Below are positions 1 to 9,649 of a stretch of DNA of 64,000 nucleotides, piece by piece. The stretch comes from Alcanivoracaceae bacterium. Its GTDB lineage: Bacteria > Pseudomonadota > Gammaproteobacteria > Pseudomonadales > Alcanivoracaceae. Both the position numbers and the translations under genes were made by a program. Position 1 is the first letter of the stretch. Every line of letters starts with the position of its first letter. The stretch covers positions 168,762-232,761 of the forward strand of contig JARGPN010000007.1 of assembly GCA_029213045.1 (NCBI GenBank). Direction: 5' to 3'. The notes below the pieces were generated by a model. The model was not told the origin of the DNA. It saw nothing but the letters and a program-made list of their open reading frames with translations, and did not search any database.

Positions 1-432
1 GAAAGTTGCTTGCCCTTGTCGGACCGATCACTCACCGATATCGGCGCCAAGAAAATATTGTTGCTCAATAAAATTGATTTGCTCAGAGCAGGCAATCTAG
101 ACATGCCAGATGCCGATGATGTGGAGCTATTGGCCGTTTCCGCAAAAACCGGCGAGGGTCTGACGGCCCTTCGCGAAAACATCAAAACCCTCGCTGGATT
201 CCGTGATCAACACACAGGCACGTTTTCTGCGCGTCGCCGCCACCTCGTTGCCCTCGAGCAGGCTCGCGATGCCCTGATTCAAGGTCAGCAGCAGCTTTCG
301 GGACACCAGGCAGGCGAGCTGCTCGCCGAAGACCTCCGCGCAGCACAGCGCGCCTTAGAAGAAATTACCGGCGCGTTTTCGTCAGATGACTTGCTTGGCC
401 GCATTTTTTCGAGCTTTTGTATTGGAAAGTAA
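1..432 (+). CDS. mnmE: tRNA modification GTPase MnmE, C-terminal part
   Basis: This is the 3' end of mnmE; the reading frame is open to the window edge, so the start lies outside. MnmE works with MnmG to put the carboxymethylaminomethyl group on wobble uridine 34 of certain tRNAs. The visible part holds the G-domain G4 motif NKID, the G5-like SAKTGEGL, and a long helical region. It ends in the family's hallmark C-terminus FSSFCIGK, whose Cys is part of the conserved C-(I/L/V)-G-K tail. In many gammaproteobacteria mnmE lies closer to mnmG; here about 20 kb separates them. Identification is firm; only the N-terminal folate-binding part cannot be checked. Confidence 0.96.
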   Translation, partial: ESCLPLSDRSLTDIGAKKILLLNKIDLLRAGNLDMPDADDVELLAVSAKTGEGLTALRENIKTLAGFRDQHTGTFSARRRHLVALEQARDALIQGQQQLSGHQAGELLAEDLRAAQRALEEITGAFSSDDLLGRIFSSFCIGK

Positions 433-520
433 CCACCGGTTGCGTGCTGCGGCTGGGAGCGTTAGAAAGGGTGTTCGTTGGCGCTGAGCCATTGCTCAGC
501 CAAGCGCCGGGAGAGCAGCC

Positions 521-1921
521 TTGACCAACACACCGACGGATAGCGCATCGAGTAATGTGTCTATGCGGACAGAAACGGATTCACTCGGACCTGTATCAAT
601 TCCGAGTAATGCCCTATGGGGCGCGCAAACGCAGCGTGCCGTGGATAATTTCCACATTGATCGGCCTCTGCCGAATAGCTTTATTCGTGCCATTGCCCAG
701 ATCAAAGCCACTGCCGCGCGAACCAACGCTGAACTAGGGTTGCTGCCATCAAATAAAGCCATAGCCATTCAAGCCGCTGCCGATGCGATCGCGGCGGGGG
801 ACTATGCCGATCAATTCCCCGTTGATGTGTATCAAACCGGTTCCGGCACAAGCAGCAATATGAACGTCAATGAGGTCATTGCCCATCTGTGTGAGCAAGC
901 CGGTGTTGTGGTGCACGCTAACGATGACGTTAACCTCGGACAAAGCAGCAACGATACGATTCCAACCGCAATACATCTCAGCGCGGTGCAACAACTTTAC
1001 GCATCGCTGCTGCCTTCGATTCGTCATCTGCGCGAACAAATACAACAACGGGGAAAAGACCTGGCGGACACCGTAAAGCCGGGGCGCACCCATTTAATGG
1101 ATGCCATGCCCGTGACGTTTGGGCAGGTGCTCAATGGATGGGATGTACAGCTGGAGCACGCCGAAGAAAAATTGCGCGGCGCCGGGCATGCATTACTCCG
1201 TATCCCCCAAGGCGGCACGGCGGTGGGAACGGGCATTAATTGCCATCCGGAATTTTCGACCCGCTTTTGTGTGCATTTATCCGAATTGTTGGGCCAACAT
1301 TTTCAGCCGTTGGATTCCTTTTTTGCAGGCCAAGGCGCGATTGATCGACCGCTCGCGTTGTCGGCCGCGTTGCGCGGTTACGCGATAACCTTAAGCAAGA
1401 TAAGCAGTGATCTACGTTGGATGAGTTCAGGTCCGTTACATGGGCTGGGCGAAATTCAGCTCGAAGCCTTGCAGCCAGGTTCGTCGATTATGCCGGGGAA
1501 AGTAAATCCTGTGGTGTGCGAATCGACGTTAATGGTGTGCGCACAAATTCAAGGACTGGATCTTGCTGTGGCGCTTGCCGCACAGCAAGGTAATTTCGAA
1601 TTAAATGTCATGTTGCCCATGGTTGCGAATAACCTGCTCGACATGATTCGCCTACTGTCCCATAGCAACTGTTTTTTGGCCGATAAGGCTATTGCTACCT
1701 TTACAGTGAACACGGAGCATCTTGCCCGTTTACTTGATAAAAACCCGATTCTTGTCACTGCATTAAATGCCGCGATTGGGTATAACAAAGCGGCGGAAAT
1801 TGCCAAAGCCGCGTACGCGTCTGGTCGATCCATTATTGACGTCGCTGCGGACATGACAGACTTAACGCGCGCTGAACTAACGGCGTTGTTAGACCCATTA
1901 ACGTTAACCCGAGGCGGATAA
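521..1921 (+). CDS. fumC: class II fumarate hydratase
   Basis: Fumarase C interconverts fumarate and malate in the TCA cycle as a soluble homotetramer without an iron-sulfur cluster. The protein has the aspartase/fumarase signature GSSIMPGKVNPV, the early motif GSGTSSNMNVNEV and the TKPGRTH-like segment VKPGRTHLMDAMP. The length (466 residues) matches E. coli FumC. The start is uncertain. TTG at 521 is preceded by a good GGGAGA ribosome-binding site, while ATG at 563 begins almost where the E. coli protein does but has a poor one. It appears monocistronic, followed by an AT-rich spacer before the acyl-CoA ligase. The alternative of argininosuccinate lyase or aspartase is unlikely given the full-length fumarase motifs. 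Confidence 0.95.
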   Translation: MTNTPTDSASSNVSMRTETDSLGPVSIPSNALWGAQTQRAVDNFHIDRPLPNSFIRAIAQIKATAARTNAELGLLPSNKAIAIQAAADAIAAGDYADQFPVDVYQTGSGTSSNMNVNEVIAHLCEQAGVVVHANDDVNLGQSSNDTIPTAIHLSAVQQLYASLLPSIRHLREQIQQRGKDLADTVKPGRTHLMDAMPVTFGQVLNGWDVQLEHAEEKLRGAGHALLRIPQGGTAVGTGINCHPEFSTRFCVHLSELLGQHFQPLDSFFAGQGAIDRPLALSAALRGYAITLSKISSDLRWMSSGPLHGLGEIQLEALQPGSSIMPGKVNPVVCESTLMVCAQIQGLDLAVALAAQQGNFELNVMLPMVANNLLDMIRLLSHSNCFLADKAIATFTVNTEHLARLLDKNPILVTALNAAIGYNKAAEIAKAAYASGRSIIDVAADMTDLTRAELTALLDPLTLTRGG

Positions 1922-2067
1922 CGATGTGTCTACTTCGTGTGGTAACGCTTATTAAAATGCAAGAAATGAAAAGTTTTAACGTCACTTTGAAATTTAAAGA
2001 GTAAATTTTTAAAGCCTGAATTTAAAAAAACAGAAATTTTAAAAAACAGATAACGAGGATTGCAATC

Positions 2068-3708
2068 ATGGACCTGACCATCAAGCGTACCCCTTCCGCC
2101 TATGACTACCCATTGTTGATCGGGAGCATCTTGGCGCATGGCGTGCGTCGGGCGCCGCAACAGGAAATCGTCTACGCGTTTAATAAGCGTATGACCTATA
2201 CCGATTTAGATCAGCGCGTGCACAAGTTAGCCAGCGCGCTTACCAACCTTGGCGTAAAGCAAGGTGACACCATCGCGGTGATGGATTGGGACAGCCATCG
2301 TTATCTTGAATGTTTTTATGCAATCCCGATGATGGGCGCTGTGCTACACACTGTTAACGTGCGCCTTAGCCCAGAACAAATTCTCTACACCATTGATCAC
2401 GCAGAAGATGACGTGATTTTAGTGAATCGCGAATTCGCCGCGATGGTAAAAGAAATTTGTCCGCGTATTAAAAATAAAAACACCAAGTTAATCTTGCTTG
2501 ACGACGGCGACGCCACGGATATTTCCGGGATTGATTTCGCTGGTGAATATGAGGCCTTGTTGGGCGCCGCCTCCGACGACTTTGAATTTCCCTATTTAGA
2601 TGAAAACACTCGCGCCACGACCTTCTATACCACCGGCACGACCGGTCTACCGAAAGGGGTGTATTTCAGTCATCGCCAATTAGTGTTGCACACCTATGCG
2701 GGCCGTAATGTATTGAGTGGCACAGGCCCCGGCAAATTTAACGAAGACGATGTGTACATGCCGATCACCCCGATGTTCCACGTTCACGCGTGGGGCGTGC
2801 CGTATCAGGCAACCATGATGGGTGTTAAGCAGGTGTACCCTGGGCGTTACGATCCCGCCACCTTGTTAAAGTTATTTGTCGCTGAAAAAGTCACGTTTTC
2901 GCATTGCGTACCCACCATTATTCAAATGTTGCTTGGTGCCGAAGCGGCCAAGTCCGTCGATCTTAAAGGATGGAAAGTGATTATCGGCGGCTCCGCATTG
3001 CCACCGTCTTTGTGTCGCGCAGGCCTAGAGCGCGGCATCGATATTTATACCGGTTATGGCATGAGCGAGACGTGCCCCATTTTGACCTTGGCGCAATTGC
3101 CGCCGGAGCTTGCGGACGCGGATATCGACACGCAGGTGGAATACCGTTGCCGCACAGGTCGCCCAGTACCCATGGTGGAGCTGCGCATTGTGGACGGCGA
3201 AATGAACGACGCACCCCATGACGGTAAAACTCAAGGTGAAGTTGTCGTGCGCGCACCGTGGCTTACTCAGGGTTATTTGAAAGATAAGGAAAACTCCGAA
3301 GCCTTGTGGGCGGGTGGCTGGTTGCATACCGGCGATATCGGTGTGATGGACAAAGATGGTTGGCTGAAAATCACCGACCGTATTAAAGACGTGATTAAAA
3401 CGGGCGGCGAATGGGTGTCGTCATTAGATCTTGAAGGATTGGTCTTACAGCACCCCGGCGCCGCCGAATGTGCCGTCATTGGTGTCCCGGACGCGAAATG
3501 GGGAGAGCGGCCGTTAGCGCTTGTTGTGAAAAAACCGGACGCGGACATCACCGAGCAAGCCGTGAAAGATCTTGTTATGGGCTATGCCGAGAAGGGCGTG
3601 ATCTCAAAATACGGTGTTCCGGATAGAGTGAAATTTGTCGACGAGCTACCGCGTACCAGTGTGGGCAAGCTCGACAAGAAAAAAATGCGCGCTGAAATGG
3701 CGGACTAA
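2068..3708 (+). CDS. medium/long-chain fatty acid-CoA ligase (AlkK-like)
   Basis: An AMP-forming acyl-CoA synthetase that activates fatty acids with ATP and CoA, feeding beta-oxidation or lipid synthesis. The ANL-superfamily motifs are in order: the phosphate-binding loop TTGTTGLPKGV near residue 190, GYGMSET near residue 330, the adenylate motif WLHTGDIGVMDKDGW followed by KDVIKTGGEW near residue 440, and a C-terminal PRTSVGKLDKKK whose Lys is the likely catalytic lysine. At 546 residues it equals the size of AlkK, the medium-chain ligase of alkane degraders, and the overall sequence has the same feel. Substrate chain length is inferred, not shown. The ribosome-binding site ACGAGGA sits about ten bases before the ATG. 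A strong terminator follows. Confidence 0.88.
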   Translation: MDLTIKRTPSAYDYPLLIGSILAHGVRRAPQQEIVYAFNKRMTYTDLDQRVHKLASALTNLGVKQGDTIAVMDWDSHRYLECFYAIPMMGAVLHTVNVRLSPEQILYTIDHAEDDVILVNREFAAMVKEICPRIKNKNTKLILLDDGDATDISGIDFAGEYEALLGAASDDFEFPYLDENTRATTFYTTGTTGLPKGVYFSHRQLVLHTYAGRNVLSGTGPGKFNEDDVYMPITPMFHVHAWGVPYQATMMGVKQVYPGRYDPATLLKLFVAEKVTFSHCVPTIIQMLLGAEAAKSVDLKGWKVIIGGSALPPSLCRAGLERGIDIYTGYGMSETCPILTLAQLPPELADADIDTQVEYRCRTGRPVPMVELRIVDGEMNDAPHDGKTQGEVVVRAPWLTQGYLKDKENSEALWAGGWLHTGDIGVMDKDGWLKITDRIKDVIKTGGEWVSSLDLEGLVLQHPGAAECAVIGVPDAKWGERPLALVVKKPDADITEQAVKDLVMGYAEKGVISKYGVPDRVKFVDELPRTSVGKLDKKKMRAEMAD

Positions 3709-3752
3709 TGCGCTGTCGTTAAGCAAAAAAATGCAATAGGCAATGAAAAAAG

Positions 3753-3777
3753 CGCCCGCATCGTCGGGCGTTTTTTT
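3753..3777 (+). terminator. rho-independent terminator after acyl-CoA ligase
   Basis: A perfect six-pair stem CGCCCG/CGGGCG with a six-base loop is followed by seven T. It ends the acyl-CoA ligase transcript and separates it from the efflux operon. An A-run on the left side could also let it work in the other direction. Confidence 0.85.
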
Positions 3778-3884
3778 ATGCCGGAACAGGCGAATTCAGG
3801 TAATCCAATGGGTTACTCCAATCCTCACATTGTTTGCACAAAAGGCACGCTATACTGTGCCCCATTGCAATGTGGAGAAAACCG

Positions 3885-4976
3885 ATGAAAAAGGCCGTCG
3901 TCCTGTTGATCGCTGTATTGGCAGGCCTTGTTTGGTGGTGGACGGGAAGCGCACCGAAAAAATCGATGCAACGCCCGGCATCGGTGGTCAACGTTGTCGC
4001 GCCACGTCAGGCAGAGCTCGCTTCGGAGATCGAAGGTGTGGGTACGGCGCAGGCGCGTGCGTCGATTAATCTCACCAGCGAAGTGGATGGCCGACTGCTG
4101 TCGGTTAATTTTAAAGAAGGCGATAAAGTGAAAGCCGGCGCTAAGCTAGTCGCGTTGGATGACCGCATTGCCCGCGCCCAGTTGGCACGTGCTGACGCGC
4201 AGCTTGCCGATGCAAGGGCGGCATGGGAGCGAGCGCAGCAATTAAAAAGCTCCGAAGTGCTTTCCAAGGCGGAAGCCGATACGTTGCAAGCGGGGCTTCT
4301 TTCCGCGCAGGCCGATCGCGATGCCGCCGCGTCTACCTTGGCAGACTACACTGTTCGCGCGCCTTTCGCGGGCGTGGTGGGGTTGCGCCGAGTGAATACG
4401 GGCAGTTACGTAAAATCAGGCGACGTGCTCACGACGCTGGATGATCTGGATGAGTTGGAAATTCTATTCTCTGTGCCAGAAAAACATCTAGGCCAAATAG
4501 CGTCAGGGCAAACCATTTTTGTAGAGAGCAGCAGCTACCCGGATCGGGTGTTTGATGCGCATTTAAGCCAAATAGATACGCGCGTCGACCCGGTCAATCG
4601 TACCGTCACCGTGAAGGCCACCATGACAAACACCGAGCGCTTGTTATTGCCGGGACAATTCCTAAATGTCCGTTTGCTCACCGGTAACCGCCTTGCTCTC
4701 ATGATCCCTGAACAAGCCGTGCTAACAGAAGGCGCGTCCAGCTTTGCGTACGTCGTCAACGACAGTACCGCTGAGCGGCGCGAAGTAAAAACCGGTGTAC
4801 GCGAACAGGGCTGGGTAGAGGTGCTTTCTGGTATAGCACTTGATGAGCAAGTAATCGTTAACGGACATGCGCGGCTGGGCACGGGCTCAAAGGTCGATGT
4901 GCGCGAAGATGCCAGCGCATTAATGCCCGATACGCAACGCGCGTTTTTAAATGAGCCTGCGTTTCAGGATCAGTAA
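3885..4976 (+). CDS. RND efflux periplasmic adaptor subunit
   Basis: A membrane fusion protein linking an inner-membrane RND pump to an outer-membrane channel. The chosen ATG is preceded by GTGGAGAA and opens a short N-terminal membrane anchor (KKAVVLLIAVLAGLVWWW). The longer frame starting 51 bases upstream would add a charged extension and has no ribosome-binding site. The body shows the split lipoyl domain (VDGRLLSVNFKEGDKVKAG and the matching YTVRAPFAGVVGLRRV), a helical hairpin rich in Ala/Gln between them, and the usual beta-barrel LPGQFLNVRL. There is no lipobox Cys, so anchoring is by the helix. The gene stops two bases before the pump gene, so they form one operon. No outer-membrane factor gene lies alongside, so a shared TolC-like channel is inferred. 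Confidence 0.93.
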   Translation: MKKAVVLLIAVLAGLVWWWTGSAPKKSMQRPASVVNVVAPRQAELASEIEGVGTAQARASINLTSEVDGRLLSVNFKEGDKVKAGAKLVALDDRIARAQLARADAQLADARAAWERAQQLKSSEVLSKAEADTLQAGLLSAQADRDAAASTLADYTVRAPFAGVVGLRRVNTGSYVKSGDVLTTLDDLDELEILFSVPEKHLGQIASGQTIFVESSSYPDRVFDAHLSQIDTRVDPVNRTVTVKATMTNTERLLLPGQFLNVRLLTGNRLALMIPEQAVLTEGASSFAYVVNDSTAERREVKTGVREQGWVEVLSGIALDEQVIVNGHARLGTGSKVDVREDASALMPDTQRAFLNEPAFQDQ

Positions 4977-4978
4977 TT

Positions 4979-7900
4979 ATGATAATTTCTGACGTTTCGA
5001 TTAAGCGACCCGTTTTTGCAACGGTAATTAGTTTGCTGATTTTGGTATTTGGTTTTAGCGGACTAATGAAATTACCTGTGCGCGAATACCCAGACATTGA
5101 TCCGCCGCAGGTGTCCGTGTCCGTCAATTATGTGGGTGCTGCGCCGGAAGTTATTGATACCCAAATTATACAAGTGATTGAAGGTGCGATTAGCGGCGTC
5201 GAAGGTGTGCGCCGCATTGAATCGCGCAGCCGTCTCGGTTCCGCACGCACCAATATTGAATTTACCTTAGCGCGCGATATTGACGTTGCCGCGAACGACG
5301 TGCGCGATGCCGTGTCGCGTGTGTTGGTATCGTTACCCGAAGAAGCCGATGCACCCGTTATTGCTAAAGCAGATTCCGATGCACGCCCGATTATTTGGGT
5401 GACGCTGACCAGCGACAGTTTAGACGCAGCGCAACTTTCGGATTATGCCGAGCGTAATCTTGTCGATCGATTTTCCGTGCTCGATGGCGTTGCCGACATT
5501 TTTATTGGCGGCGAGCGACGCTATGCCATGCGCATTTGGTTAGACCGAACGCGTATGGCCGCGCGGGCAGTGACAGTGTCTGATATTGAAGGCGCATTGC
5601 GCGCCAACAACATTGAGTTGCCCGGCGGTAAAGTAGAATCCGATAGTCGTGATTTCACCGTGCGCGCCGACAGTCGCATGACGTCTGCCGATGAATTTCG
5701 TCGACTGGTGATTCGGCGAGACGGCCGCCACTTAATTCGTTTAGGTGAAGTGGCGGATGTCGAGCAGGGCGTTGAAGACGACGACACATTATTGCGCGCC
5801 AATGGCCAGGTGGCGATTGGACTAGGTGTTATCCGCCAATCTAAATCGAATACGGTGGCCGTCTCGGATGCAGTCCAAGCGGAAATAAAAAAAGTAGAAG
5901 AAAACTTACCGCCGGATATTCGTTTAAGCATTAATTATGACGAGTCTCTTTTTATTCGAGCTTCTATTAGAGAAGTATTGATCACACTTGGCATTTCCGT
6001 TGTCTTGGTGATTTGTGTGATTTGGGTATTCCTGGGGAGTTGGCGCGCGACGTTAATTCCGGCCGTGACGATTCCGGTGTCGATCATTGGCGCGTTTGCC
6101 GGATTGGCCGCGCTAGACTTCTCCCTAAACGTGTTGACCTTATTGGCGCTGATATTGGCCATCGGCCTAGTGGTTGACGACGCCATTGTGATGTTGGAAA
6201 ACATTCAACGAAGAATGGATCTGGGTGAGCCGCCGTTGGTGGCGGCATTTCTCGGCGCACGTCAGGTGGCGTTTGCGGTTATCGCAACAACGCTGACTTT
6301 GATCGCGGTGTTCGTGCCGATTTCCTTTATGGGCGGTGATACGGGTCGATTGTTCAGCGAGTTTGGGTTTACCTTATCTGCCGCAGTGTTGGTGTCGAGT
6401 TTAGTTGCCTTGTCGCTTGCGCCCATGTTGTGTTCTCGATGGTTAAAAGCGCATGAAAAAGGCAGTTCAAATTCGCTGCTGGAGCGATTTTTTACCCGCT
6501 TAACGGCGCGCTATGAAACGCTTTTGGATAATGCAATTAATAAACCGAGCGCAACCGTAAGTCTCGCATTATTGGTCTGTGTGTTGGGCGCTGTAGCATT
6601 TACCCAGTTGCCGCGTGAACTCGCGCCAACGGAAGACCGCGGCATTTTTATTGTTCCGGGCTCTGCCCCGCAAGGTTCCACCGCCGAGTACACTGCATTT
6701 CACGCTGCGAAGGTGGAAGAAAAATTATTGCCGCTAGTGACGGATGGTGTTGCCGAACGGGTGTTATCGATTGTCGGGTTTCGTGGCCAATCTACTTCGG
6801 CGATTACCATTGTGCGCCTCGCGCCGTGGGAGGAGCGAGATGTTAAGCAACAAGATATCGTAGCTGGGTTGCAAGGGGAGTTACGCAATATTCCAGGGTT
6901 AAGAACGTTTGCCGTTAATCCGCCCGGATTGGGACAGCGAGGATTTAGTAAACCACTCGAAGTAGTCGTTGGGGCGCCGGACTATTTATCAGCAAAAGAG
7001 TGGAGCGAAACACTGCTTGCGGCGGCGAAAAAAAATCCCATGCTGATTGGTGTGGATACGGATTACGAAGAAACGCAGCCGCAATTAAATGTGAAATTAT
7101 TGCGCGATAGGGCGGGTGACCAAGGCATCACCGCACAGGACGTTGGTTTAACCTTACAGGCAATGTTGGCATCCGTACGCGTAACCACCTATTTGGATCG
7201 CGGCCGTGAATACGACGTTATGATTGAAGCACGGCCAGAAGATCGCGCTTCCCCGCAGGATTTAAATAATATTTATTTGCGTGCAAATAACAGCGATAAA
7301 TTGGTCGCGTTATCGTCTGTGACGGAGCTGCAAGAGCGTGGCGCGGCACCGGAGTTGCGTCGGATTGATCGTTTACCTGCCGTCACCCTAGATGCATCGT
7401 TGGCGCCGGGCTATGACATGGGCACGGCGATTCAATTTTTTGAAGATTCGGCGCGCGAATTATTGCCGCCGGAAGCACGCCTGAGCTACAAGGGTTTGGC
7501 GCGAGAATTTACGGAAGCCTCGACGGCCATATTGGCCACGTTTATTTTGGCGTTGGTGATTGTATTTTTGGTGCTGGCCGCGCAATTTGAAAGCTGGATT
7601 CATCCATTGATCATAATGTTGACCGTACCACTAGCGATTGCTGGCGCGGCGATTGCCATTTGGGTCACTGGCGACAGCCTTAATATCTACAGCCAAATTG
7701 GTTTGATCATGCTGGTAGGGCTGATGGCGAAAAACGGCATTCTCATCGTTGAATTTGCTAATCAACTTCGTGACGAAGGCAGAGATATTGCGACCGCCAT
7801 TCGTGAGGGCGCAGTGGTGCGTTTTCGCCCGGTGTTAATGACAGGCATTTCCACTATCTTCGGGGCTTTACCGTTGGTGGTGGCTAGCGGGGCCGGCGCG

Positions 7901-8086
7901 GAAAGCCGGATTACTATTGGTGTGGTGATTCTGGGTGGCTTGTTGTTCGCAACGGTACTGACGTTATTTATTATTCCTATTTTGTACAACTGGCTAGCGC
8001 GTTACACCCAATCTGCGGATGCCATTACCCATGCCTTGGACGATGCAATGCGCAAAGGCCATTACGACGAAGAGTCGACGGATTGA
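4979..8086 (+). CDS. RND efflux transporter permease subunit (HAE1/AcrB type)
   Basis: A 1035-residue inner-membrane proton-driven exporter, the normal AcrB-family length. Twelve membrane helices in the two-times-six pattern are visible, with two large periplasmic loops. The proton-relay aspartates are present in helix 4 (LVVDDAIVMLENIQRR), and the matching lysine in helix 10 (GLMAKNGILIVEF). The N-terminus KRPVFATVISLLILVFG is typical of this family. It overlaps functionally with the adaptor just upstream in the same operon. Whether it exports drugs, solvents or another hydrophobic substrate cannot be read from sequence; heavy-metal type (CusA) is unlikely because its helix motifs differ. 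Confidence 0.95.
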   Translation: MIISDVSIKRPVFATVISLLILVFGFSGLMKLPVREYPDIDPPQVSVSVNYVGAAPEVIDTQIIQVIEGAISGVEGVRRIESRSRLGSARTNIEFTLARDIDVAANDVRDAVSRVLVSLPEEADAPVIAKADSDARPIIWVTLTSDSLDAAQLSDYAERNLVDRFSVLDGVADIFIGGERRYAMRIWLDRTRMAARAVTVSDIEGALRANNIELPGGKVESDSRDFTVRADSRMTSADEFRRLVIRRDGRHLIRLGEVADVEQGVEDDDTLLRANGQVAIGLGVIRQSKSNTVAVSDAVQAEIKKVEENLPPDIRLSINYDESLFIRASIREVLITLGISVVLVICVIWVFLGSWRATLIPAVTIPVSIIGAFAGLAALDFSLNVLTLLALILAIGLVVDDAIVMLENIQRRMDLGEPPLVAAFLGARQVAFAVIATTLTLIAVFVPISFMGGDTGRLFSEFGFTLSAAVLVSSLVALSLAPMLCSRWLKAHEKGSSNSLLERFFTRLTARYETLLDNAINKPSATVSLALLVCVLGAVAFTQLPRELAPTEDRGIFIVPGSAPQGSTAEYTAFHAAKVEEKLLPLVTDGVAERVLSIVGFRGQSTSAITIVRLAPWEERDVKQQDIVAGLQGELRNIPGLRTFAVNPPGLGQRGFSKPLEVVVGAPDYLSAKEWSETLLAAAKKNPMLIGVDTDYEETQPQLNVKLLRDRAGDQGITAQDVGLTLQAMLASVRVTTYLDRGREYDVMIEARPEDRASPQDLNNIYLRANNSDKLVALSSVTELQERGAAPELRRIDRLPAVTLDASLAPGYDMGTAIQFFEDSARELLPPEARLSYKGLAREFTEASTAILATFILALVIVFLVLAAQFESWIHPLIIMLTVPLAIAGAAIAIWVTGDSLNIYSQIGLIMLVGLMAKNGILIVEFANQLRDEGRDIATAIREGAVVRFRPVLMTGISTIFGALPLVVASGAGAESRITIGVVILGGLLFATVLTLFIIPILYNWLARYTQSADAITHALDDAMRKGHYDEESTD

Positions 8087-8107
8087 AAAACGGAACAGCC
8101 CGTTGAG

Positions 8108-8812
8108 TTGCTGAATAGATTGAGTGAGAAATCAGTGAGCTTTGAGTATCAATTAATTCGCAGCCGTCGCCGGACGTTGGAGCTGCGCGTGTATCCAGAT
8201 CATCGGATAGAAGTGCGCGCGCCAATGCGTTGTTCGATGCGCGATATTAACGAGTTCGTGGATGAACGCCGTGATTGGGTGGAGAAGCGATTAAACGGTT
8301 TTGTAGCCCCGGTGCAACAAAGTGCAGAAGAGCGTTTTTCCCACGGCAGCGAACATTATTATCTGGGAAATTCTTTCCGGCTCTTGTTAAGCACAGGGCG
8401 AAGTAAAGCGCGGTTTTCAGATGATGCATTAACACTGTATGTGACCGACAGCGCCGACCCGAGCAAAGTAGAGAAAGCGCTTGATACTTGGTATCGGCGG
8501 CAAGCGCAGCAATATTTTTCTGAACGGCTGGACGCATTATTTCCGGCCTTTGCGGCAAGAGGCTTTACTGTTCCACCGCTGACGTTGCGCAAAATGCGCT
8601 CCCGTTGGGGCAGTTTATCGCAACGCACTGGCATGACCCTAAATACGGAACTGATAAAAACACCTCCGCATTGTATCGATTACGTGGTGGTTCACGAGTT
8701 GTGTCATTTGGAGCACATGAACCACGGCCCGGGGTTCAAAGGGTTGATGACGAAGATGATGCCGGATTGGACGCAGCGCAAAAAAGAGCTAAATCAATTT
8801 CAGCGAATTTAA
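8108..8812 (+). CDS. YgjP-family metal-dependent hydrolase (DUF45)
   Basis: A 234-residue protein of the YgjP/SprT-like M48-related group. It carries the zinc-binding HExxH motif as VVHELCHLEHMNHGPGF, with the downstream His and Phe of the family, and the conserved KMRSRWGS block before it. Proteolytic activity is expected from the fold; the cellular substrate is unknown. The start is uncertain. TTG at 8108 gives the longest frame, and GTG at 8135 (reading SFEYQL) is another option; neither has a strong ribosome-binding site. It follows the RND pump by 21 bases and may be co-transcribed. Confidence 0.85.
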   Translation: MLNRLSEKSVSFEYQLIRSRRRTLELRVYPDHRIEVRAPMRCSMRDINEFVDERRDWVEKRLNGFVAPVQQSAEERFSHGSEHYYLGNSFRLLLSTGRSKARFSDDALTLYVTDSADPSKVEKALDTWYRRQAQQYFSERLDALFPAFAARGFTVPPLTLRKMRSRWGSLSQRTGMTLNTELIKTPPHCIDYVVVHELCHLEHMNHGPGFKGLMTKMMPDWTQRKKELNQFQRI

Positions 8813-8851
8813 TGCGGTTGGCAGGAAAAGGATTAGTGCAATAGATAAAGA

Positions 8852-8869
8852 GGGCCGGCAAGCAGGCCC
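8852..8869. terminator. weak hairpin between convergent genes
   Basis: GGGCC and GGCCC pair around an eight-base loop between the convergent YgjP-type and HopJ-type genes. There is no real T-run on either side, so termination activity is only a guess. Confidence 0.35.
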
Positions 8870-8878
8870 CCATAAAAT

Positions 8879-9259
8879 TTAATCTATACTTTCTTCACGC
8901 GGGGTAAGCGCCTCGCCAGCGAACTCAATACCAAGCCATCCGTAGCGCATAAAGGTGCGAATGTTGGCGTGATCGGTGTCTTCAGGCGTATCGAGAACTT
9001 TGCCGTAATGTTCAGCAAACAATTTTAACGTTGAGGCTTCACTTAGTGCATGCCGTCTTGCGAAGGAAAATACTTTGCAGCTTCCTTCATTTTTACCCGC
9101 GTCGTTGACGACGGTGTCGTTGCCTTTACCGTTGGTAAAGGCCGTTGCGGTGTATTCGTAGTAGGTGTCTATTAGTGTAAGCACCTGCGCAAACGCGAAG
9201 GTGCTGTCTTGCCCGTCAGTCTCTTGCGAGAGCGCGTCGAGTAATTGTTGTTCGGTCAT
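8879..9259 (-). CDS. HopJ type III effector family protein
   Basis: A 126-residue protein matching the HopJ family by its conserved blocks: TYYEYTATAFTNG, NDAGKNEGSCKVFSFAR, and DHANIRTFMRYGWLGIEF. The family was named after a Pseudomonas syringae type III effector, but most members are in free-living bacteria with no secretion system, and the true role is unknown. No secretion genes are present here, so a housekeeping or stress role is more likely than virulence. Its ATG overlaps the stop of the upstream membrane-protein gene by four bases, so the two are translationally coupled. Confidence 0.85.
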   Translation of the reverse strand: MTEQQLLDALSQETDGQDSTFAFAQVLTLIDTYYEYTATAFTNGKGNDTVVNDAGKNEGSCKVFSFARRHALSEASTLKLFAEHYGKVLDTPEDTDHANIRTFMRYGWLGIEFAGEALTPREESID

Positions 9260-9645
9260 TGTGTGTCCTGAGCAGGTGCCGACGGCGTAGCAGCGAGGGG
9301 GTTACAGTTTTTCAGCACCACTCGGCCCTCAAGCAGGTTGCCGCGAGAGTATTCACTGAAAATGCATTCGTTAGTATCTGGGTTGTAGTTTTCGATCCAC
9401 AGGTTGTCGTCTTTCCATGTGGAGTTCATATGCATTTGCCCTTCAGGCACGGTGATATGCATGCGGCCGCCAAAGCGTTTGACGAACATTTGCTCAAGCC
9501 AAAAGTAGTAGAAGAGTGTGCTGATCAGCCATATGACGATGGCGGTGATAATGGCGGGCTTCCATTTTCCAGCACGTGCGCCGATCAAAAATAGACTGGC
9601 GAAAATCAGTGCGGCGACGATAAACCAATAAAGATAAGTGACCAT
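9256..9645 (-). CDS. small two-helix membrane protein, unknown function
   Basis: A 129-residue protein I do not recognise. Two hydrophobic helices lie at about residues 4-22 and 30-48. A polar domain of about 80 residues follows, with the stretch GGRMHITVPEGQMHMN and two late Cys. It probably faces the periplasm or cytoplasm as a small globular domain. Its stop overlaps the HopJ-family start (ATGA), implying an operon and a shared job with that protein. A possible 31-residue membrane peptide ends four bases before its own start. Confidence 0.75.
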   Translation of the reverse strand: MVTYLYWFIVAALIFASLFLIGARAGKWKPAIITAIVIWLISTLFYYFWLEQMFVKRFGGRMHITVPEGQMHMNSTWKDDNLWIENYNPDTNECIFSEYSRGNLLEGRVVLKNCNPLAATPSAPAQDTQ

Positions 9646-9649
9646 AATG

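Noticed and set aside
644..652. CGTGGATAA resembling a DnaA box
   Set aside because: A single near match within fumC; no cluster, AT-rich unwinding region or dnaA/dnaN genes in the window.
2768..2783. parS-like half palindrome TGTTCCACGT
   Set aside because: Only the left half fits the parS consensus, and it lies inside a conserved coding region of the acyl-CoA ligase.
3743..4069. Plus-strand frame across the terminator and adaptor start
   Set aside because: It runs through the acyl-CoA ligase terminator and the adaptor in another frame, with low-complexity composition; a shadow.
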